From the NCBI GenBank assembly GCA_024644535.1, contig JAHEKX010000016.1:1-46543 (forward strand): DNA of 46,543 nucleotides, read 5' to 3'. This DNA is from Gammaproteobacteria bacterium. GTDB taxonomy: Bacteria; Pseudomonadota; Gammaproteobacteria; Pseudomonadales; Halieaceae. The notes beneath the pieces were generated by a model. The model made no database searches, had not been told where the DNA came from, and worked only from the letters and a program-made list of their open reading frames with translations. Positions 42,738 through 46,543 of this stretch are shown in pieces. Every line of letters begins with the position of its first letter. The first letter of the stretch is position 1. The position numbers were made by a program, and so were the translations under genes.

Positions 42738-42989
42738 TTATATTCCAGCAAGGCCGAAATGGAACGCCGCGAATAAGTGAGCCCAGAGCGTATTAAGACC
42801 CTGTATTTCAGTCAAAGAGTCTAAGGCCCATGCCCAGGTCATCAGGGTAAAAGTCAGCATAAATATGCGAGTTACCCAGCCGGACCATCCGGACAAGCTA
42901 ATCCGAAAATGCACGTAGTTCGGATGTTGCTCGACGCTAATTCCCGCTGGCGGGTTTGCTAACATCAAGGTCTGGTCTTGGTCCCACAT
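42738..42989 (-). CDS. Small putative membrane protein
   Basis: An 83-residue protein that I do not recognise. It has a soluble N-terminus (MWDQDQTLML, EQHPNYVHFRISLSGWSGW) and two hydrophobic segments (RIFMLTFTLMTWAWAL, and TLWAHLFAAFHFGLAGI at the C-terminal end), which suggests an inner-membrane peptide. The frame is continuous and has a natural amino-acid mix. The ribosome binding site is weak (AAGGCTC about 11 bases upstream). It is convergent with the broken gene to its left. No function can be given. Confidence 0.5.
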   Translation of the reverse strand: MWDQDQTLMLANPPAGISVEQHPNYVHFRISLSGWSGWVTRIFMLTFTLMTWAWALDSLTEIQGLNTLWAHLFAAFHFGLAGI

Positions 42990-43120
42990 CAGTCTAAGAG
43001 CCTTGAGTTGCTGGTCACTTCTGGAGTGTACCTAGTGAATCGAATTTTTCGAATTAAATCGTGGTAAGGCTTTGCTATGATAAGGCCAACAATAAAGACA
43101 AAGTGATAGGAGCGTTAGGC

Positions 43121-44611
43121 GTGACACAGTATATTTTGTCGATCGATCAGGGCACATCAAGCTCGCGAGCTATTTTGTTTGATCGCGATGGCAACAGCGC
43201 GTTTACTGCGCAACAAGAGTTTCCGCAATATTTTCCGAATGATGGTTGGGTCGAGCACGACCCCGACGAAATCTGGCAAAGTGTGTTTGCTACTGTAACC
43301 GAAGTTTTATCGAAGCTGTCACCTGACGATACGGTGGTGGGAATAGGTATTACCAATCAGCGCGAAACGACCGTGGTGTGGGATCGAGCCACGGGTAAGC
43401 CCGTGTATCGAGCCATAGTCTGGCAAGATCGTCGGACTGCAGAATTTTGCCAGCAGCTTCATGCCGACGGTTACGAAGCGCCAGTTCAAAGTAAAACGGG
43501 CTTACTGATAGACCCTTACTTTTCGGCGACAAAAGTCCGCTGGATTTTAGATCATGTCGAGGGTGCGCGAGACCGAGCAGAGAGAGGCGAGCTCGCTTTC
43601 GGCACTATAGATACTTATTTGTTGTGGCGCTTGACCTTGGGGCAATCGCATCGGACGGATGCGACCAACGCGTCAAGAACGATGCTATTTAATATTCATG
43701 AACAGGCTTGGGATGAAGAGCTACTCAAGCTATTCAATGTGCCGGCCTCTGTGTTGCCCGAGGTGTGTGATAGCGCCGCCGATTTTGGCATGTGTGATGC
43801 AAGGTTGTTCGGTAAAGCAATGCCAGTACTGTCTATGATTGGTGATCAGCAGGCCGCTTTGGTCGGGCAAACCTGTTTCAAGCAAGGCATGGCGAAAAGC
43901 ACCTACGGCACTGGATGCTTTATGATTGTCAACACAGGTGATAAAGCTTTGGTATCGGACAACCGTTTGCTGACGACGGTCGGTTACCGACTAAAGGGTA
44001 AAACAACCTACGCTCTTGAGGGCAGTATCTTTGTTGCCGGTGCGGCGGTGCAGTGGTTGCGAGATGGCCTGAAACTGATCGCGCATGCCTCTGATAGCGA
44101 GGCGATGGTGGAATCAATTAACTTAGACCATGGCGTCTATCTGGTACCCGCCTTCACTGGATTGGGCGCACCGTACTGGGATCCTGACGCGCGCGGTGCT
44201 TTGCTGGGCTTAACCCGCGATACTGGCATTAAGGAAATTGTGGCGGCAACCTTGCAATCGGTGTGTTACCAAACCAAAGATTTGCTGTGCGCGATGGAGG
44301 CTGATGGTCAGGCGCTGCAAAGTTTGCGTGTTGATGGTGGTATGGTGGGTAACAACTGGGTCATGCAATTTTTGGCCGATATTTTGGGGACAACGGTAGA
44401 GCGACCCAGAATCACGGAGACGACTGCTTTGGGTGCCGCGTATTTGGCGGGCCTACACGCCGGAGTTTACGGCTCGCTGGAAGAACTTAGTGAATTGTGG
44501 GGCTGCGAGCAACGGTTTCAACCAGAGCTTGCAAAAGAGCAACGTGCGCAGCTATATCAAGGTTGGCTACAGGCGGTAAAACGCGTGATGTCGGATACGG
44601 TCTTACGGTAG
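43121..44611 (+). CDS. glpK: Glycerol kinase
   Basis: A 496-residue FGGY-family kinase making sn-glycerol-3-phosphate from glycerol and ATP. Signatures in order: [15 protein letters not shown] (phosphate-1 loop), [52 protein letters not shown] (phosphate-2), [15 protein letters not shown], and [19 protein letters not shown] (adenosine loop). Full length. The GTG start at 43121 follows TAGGAG with 8 bases between. The longer frame from 43061 has no site and foreign N-terminal residues. No glpF or glpD is next to it in this window. A long hairpin overlaps its stop. Confidence 0.96.
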   Translation: MTQYILSIDQGTSSSRAILFDRDGNSAFTAQQEFPQYFPNDGWVEHDPDEIWQSVFATVTEVLSKLSPDDTVVGIGITNQRETTVVWDRATGKPVYRAIVWQDRRTAEFCQQLHADGYEAPVQSKTGLLIDPYFSATKVRWILDHVEGARDRAERGELAFGTIDTYLLWRLTLGQSHRTDATNASRTMLFNIHEQAWDEELLKLFNVPASVLPEVCDSAADFGMCDARLFGKAMPVLSMIGDQQAALVGQTCFKQGMAKSTYGTGCFMIVNTGDKALVSDNRLLTTVGYRLKGKTTYALEGSIFVAGAAVQWLRDGLKLIAHASDSEAMVESINLDHGVYLVPAFTGLGAPYWDPDARGALLGLTRDTGIKEIVAATLQSVCYQTKDLLCAMEADGQALQSLRVDGGMVGNNWVMQFLADILGTTVERPRITETTALGAAYLAGLHAGVYGSLEELSELWGCEQRFQPELAKEQRAQLYQGWLQAVKRVMSDTVLR

Positions 44612-44627
44612 GGGGCTACCGTTAGAC
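44600..44627. terminator. Convergent-gene hairpin overlapping the glpK stop
   Basis: 44600-44611 and 44616-44627 pair at 11 of 12 positions (core ACGGTAG/CTACCGT) around a GGGG loop. It covers the last codons of glpK and lies 15 bases before the end of the reductase gene on the other strand. Without a clear T-run it is a possible two-way terminator. Confidence 0.5.
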
Positions 44628-44641
44628 ATCACATAGCAAGC

Positions 44642-45856
44642 TTAGCAAACTTCGAAGGTTATGCCTGCCTTGGATTCTAGACGTTTGATTAATGCTGCAC
44701 CCATTGCAGCAGCCGGCGTTGAGATGCCAGCATCAGACGCGAGCTCGTCTCGGGCCAAACACACCGCCGATTCGCCAAGCATTCTTGAGGTGGCGCCATA
44801 ACCTGGATCTCGGTCACCTGAAATTCGAGTTTTGAGACTGTGTGCAGAGTCGCTACCTTGACCGTGAAAGAAAAGTTCAAAGTGTCCTTTGCGCTGCGCC
44901 TCTGGGCTGGGGCCTTCGCCTGGCTTGGGTAAGAATTTACCCGCCAGTTTACGCATGAGCGCGATCGACATAATCCCGGGAGTAAGCTTGCTACCAAGCG
45001 CGATATTTTTGGCCTTGCGTTTGCCCGCGTTATCAGTGCCTGTAAGCTGCCGTTCATCGTAGGAGAAGTCTTTGCCATAAGGGTAGCCCGCCAGCGCATT
45101 ACTGCGACGAACCACTCTGGCATTTACGGCTGCCATTACAAATGGGCTGGTCCACTGTTGAAAGTCGTTATCGTATATGGCTGAATTATCATCTAGGCCG
45201 TCTGGCCCACTGTGTTCGCCTTGGGGGTTCAAAGAGTAAGGGTTTTCCATTTCTGCCCGAATGCTTGGGTCTTTGCTCATTTGCTCCATCATGACCATCA
45301 TGCTTGCGATGGTGCCGCCGCTGGCCGCGCCGCTGAATTTGCCTACGCGCGCTTTGATGGCTTTTGCGTACTCATCAAACTGCAACTGCATTTGTTGCTG
45401 TGTGTAAAAAACACCCATATCACTGGGAATAGAGTCGAATCCACATGTGTGCACAATTTTCGCACCGCTGACTTTGGCGCTGGCATCAAAGTCTTTAATT
45501 GTTTGTCCCATCCACTGCACTTCGCCAGTTAAATCGCAGTAGTGCGTTCCGGATTGGGCGCAGGCCGCGACTAAGGGGGTGCCATACAGCGCGTAGGGGC
45601 CTACCGTAGTGCACACTACCTTGGTTCGCGCAGCGAGGTCGTTCATTGCTTCTTGGTCGTGACTGTCGGCCTGAATAAGGGGTATGTCGGTATTACCGAG
45701 CCCAGCACGGACTTTTTCCAGCTTGTCCAGATTGCGGCCGGCCATGGCCCAATTTAAGTCAGGGCCGTAGGTGTCGACAAAGTGTTGCGCAACGAGCGAG
45801 CCGGTAAAACCGGTGGCGCCCCAAAGGATGATTTCGAATTCGCGAGCTTGAGTCAT
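44642..45856 (-). CDS. Saccharopine dehydrogenase-like NAD(P)-binding protein (trans-acting enoyl reductase type)
   Basis: A 404-residue protein with an N-terminal Rossmann domain: FEIILWGATGFTGSLVAQHF, then MAGRNLDKLEKV, VCTTVGPYALYGTPLVAACAQSGTHYCDLTGE, and IVHTCGFDSIPSDMG. These match the saccharopine dehydrogenase-like family whose mycobacterial members act as trans enoyl reductases for polyketide lipids. A true lysine-pathway role is unlikely because these sequences diverge from Lys enzymes. In this setting a lipid or acyl substrate is plausible. The C-terminal AAAMGAALIKRLESKAGITF is the common family ending. It is single and convergent with glpK. Confidence 0.9.
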   Translation of the reverse strand: MTQAREFEIILWGATGFTGSLVAQHFVDTYGPDLNWAMAGRNLDKLEKVRAGLGNTDIPLIQADSHDQEAMNDLAARTKVVCTTVGPYALYGTPLVAACAQSGTHYCDLTGEVQWMGQTIKDFDASAKVSGAKIVHTCGFDSIPSDMGVFYTQQQMQLQFDEYAKAIKARVGKFSGAASGGTIASMMVMMEQMSKDPSIRAEMENPYSLNPQGEHSGPDGLDDNSAIYDNDFQQWTSPFVMAAVNARVVRRSNALAGYPYGKDFSYDERQLTGTDNAGKRKAKNIALGSKLTPGIMSIALMRKLAGKFLPKPGEGPSPEAQRKGHFELFFHGQGSDSAHSLKTRISGDRDPGYGATSRMLGESAVCLARDELASDAGISTPAAAMGAALIKRLESKAGITFEVC

Positions 45857-45980
45857 ACAGTTTGTCCTATGTTAACTTTGTGTGATCGTAGGCGCCGAAG
45901 GGTACCTTGCGCAAGCAACGGACGCCAGGTTATCCGTCTGTCCTGGTACTATGTGGCAGGGCCCATGCTGACGCTTTGTC

Positions 45981-46541
45981 TCAGTGCGCGGGCGAATTTA
46001 TTGAGTTTCCGAGTAAAATAGTGACTTTGTTAATTAACCCTGAAAAGCGACCACCCTGGTCATAGTCAGTCGACACGGGCACGTGAGAGTCACGCCCTGT
46101 TTCAAAAAACTCGCCTGCACCGGCCAGAGTCAGGGGGCGCTTCGCGATATTTCCCGCCGCCACATGTTGGCTATCCACGTAGATATTTACCGAGGCGCCT
46201 TCGCCTTGCCAGTTCACGCTAAATGAAACAGTATGCTTTCCTGGGGTAAGCGCTTCGTTTGAGCTGACTCTGTGCAAACCATCGGGTTGCGGGGAGTGGG
46301 CTGCTGCGACAAAAGGTCGACCTTCTTTTAGATAGAAACTCCATCCTCCAAACGAGCTGCCCGCGGCGAAAATGACGCCTTCAGCGCCATCTTTTGGGAT
46401 CTCAATCTCTGCGGTCAGCTTGAATGGTATCCAAAATAGGCTGGGTGCGCCGCCGCCAAATGGGATCTGTATGTCAGGTCCCCAGTAAGTGAATTCAGTT
46501 CTTGGTTTGGCGTGTTCACTAAGTGCTGACAAGCGGGCGCG
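45981..46541 (-). CDS. Arylsulfatase, C-terminal domain (5' end outside window)
   Basis: The frame stays open to the window edge, so the TTG at 46532 is not a true start and the catalytic domain lies beyond. The visible 187 residues are the C-terminal beta-sandwich-like domain of large arylsulfatases: LTAEIEIPKDGAEGVIFAAG, SSFGGWSFYLKEGRP, LTPGKHTVSFSVNW and FSGLINKVTILL. The Cys/Ser that is converted to formylglycine should be in the missing part. Known role: hydrolysis of aryl or alkyl sulfate esters, releasing sulfate. With cysC-sat and a sulfotransferase in the same window, sulfate-ester turnover is a theme. Confidence 0.82.
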   Translation of the reverse strand, partial: RARLSALSEHAKPRTEFTYWGPDIQIPFGGGAPSLFWIPFKLTAEIEIPKDGAEGVIFAAGSSFGGWSFYLKEGRPFVAAAHSPQPDGLHRVSSNEALTPGKHTVSFSVNWQGEGASVNIYVDSQHVAAGNIAKRPLTLAGAGEFFETGRDSHVPVSTDYDQGGRFSGLINKVTILLGNSINSPAH

Positions 46542-46543
46542 AG

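Noticed and set aside
43061-43120. N-terminal extension of glycerol kinase
   Set aside because: The GTG at 43121 has TAGGAG at good spacing and starts the family sequence directly; the extra 20 residues are foreign to the family.
1-46543. Insertion sequences, CRISPR arrays, tRNA or rRNA genes
   Set aside because: No transposase, terminal repeats, regular spacer pattern or tRNA-like cloverleaf was recognised by eye; a dedicated scan (for example tRNAscan-SE) could still find a missed tRNA.

Overview
The window looks like chromosomal DNA from a marine-type, aerobic, heterotrophic gammaproteobacterium. Cellvibrionales-like groups such as Halieaceae or Spongiibacteraceae are my guess. The basis is the mix of TonB-dependent receptors, amidohydrolases, thiolases, SDRs, a sulfotransferase, an AbgT transporter, PurT and Acr3, with a roughly balanced GC content. 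This is an inference from gene content, not from a marker gene. I found no rRNA, tRNA, CRISPR array, insertion sequence or phage gene. No gene-free stretch exceeds 300 bases once the broken gene at 42114-42728 is counted.

Layout. 1-4603: a truncated TonB-dependent receptor, a secreted amidohydrolase and a secreted DUF885-type peptidase-like protein form one operon (uptake plus hydrolysis of a peptide- or amide-like substrate). 4624-7252: purT and an MFS exporter. 7358-10196: cysC-sat (sulfate to PAPS) with a divergent LysR regulator. 10342-13790: a membrane-anchored thioredoxin-like protein, a DUF3604 lipoprotein and an SDR. 13964-18342: an operon of two thiolases and a nitronate monooxygenase-like flavoprotein, divergent from a regulator with two HxlR domains. 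18466-22122: carotenoid oxygenase, an ETFB-lysine-methyltransferase-like enzyme, YjbQ and ferredoxin-NADP reductase. 22136-28126: a TetR regulator divergent from an operon of D-aminoacylase-like amidohydrolase, Coq4-like protein and TonB-dependent receptor, closed by a strong terminator. 28254-31993: AbgT transporter, NUDIX hydrolase, and an NfeD/SPFH pair. 32136-36521: a two-hot-dog enoyl-CoA hydratase, two SDRs, an aldose-1-epimerase-like mutarotase and an HCCA-isomerase-like protein. 36598-39955: a very large sulfotransferase fused to a DUF1214-like domain, divergent from a TetR regulator. 40050-41907: an arsRC-acr3 arsenic operon. 42114-42728: a gene interrupted by two in-frame TAA codons. 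42738-46541: a small membrane protein, glpK, a saccharopine-dehydrogenase-like reductase and the C-terminal end of an arylsulfatase.

How the genes fit together. Two separate receptor-plus-amidohydrolase units suggest import and cleavage of acylated or peptide-like compounds. The thiolases, hot-dog hydratase, SDRs and flavoprotein fit beta-oxidation of bulky acyl-CoAs, perhaps isoprenoid or steroid-like. The Sat/CysC pair makes PAPS, the donor the fused sulfotransferase would need, and a sulfatase lies at the right edge, so sulfate ester chemistry is a second theme.

The most unusual items are the sulfotransferase-DUF1214 fusion, the Coq4-like protein with an altered metal motif inside an uptake operon, the regulator with tandem wHTH plus HxxC-x9-CxxC modules, and the gene carrying two in-frame stop codons.
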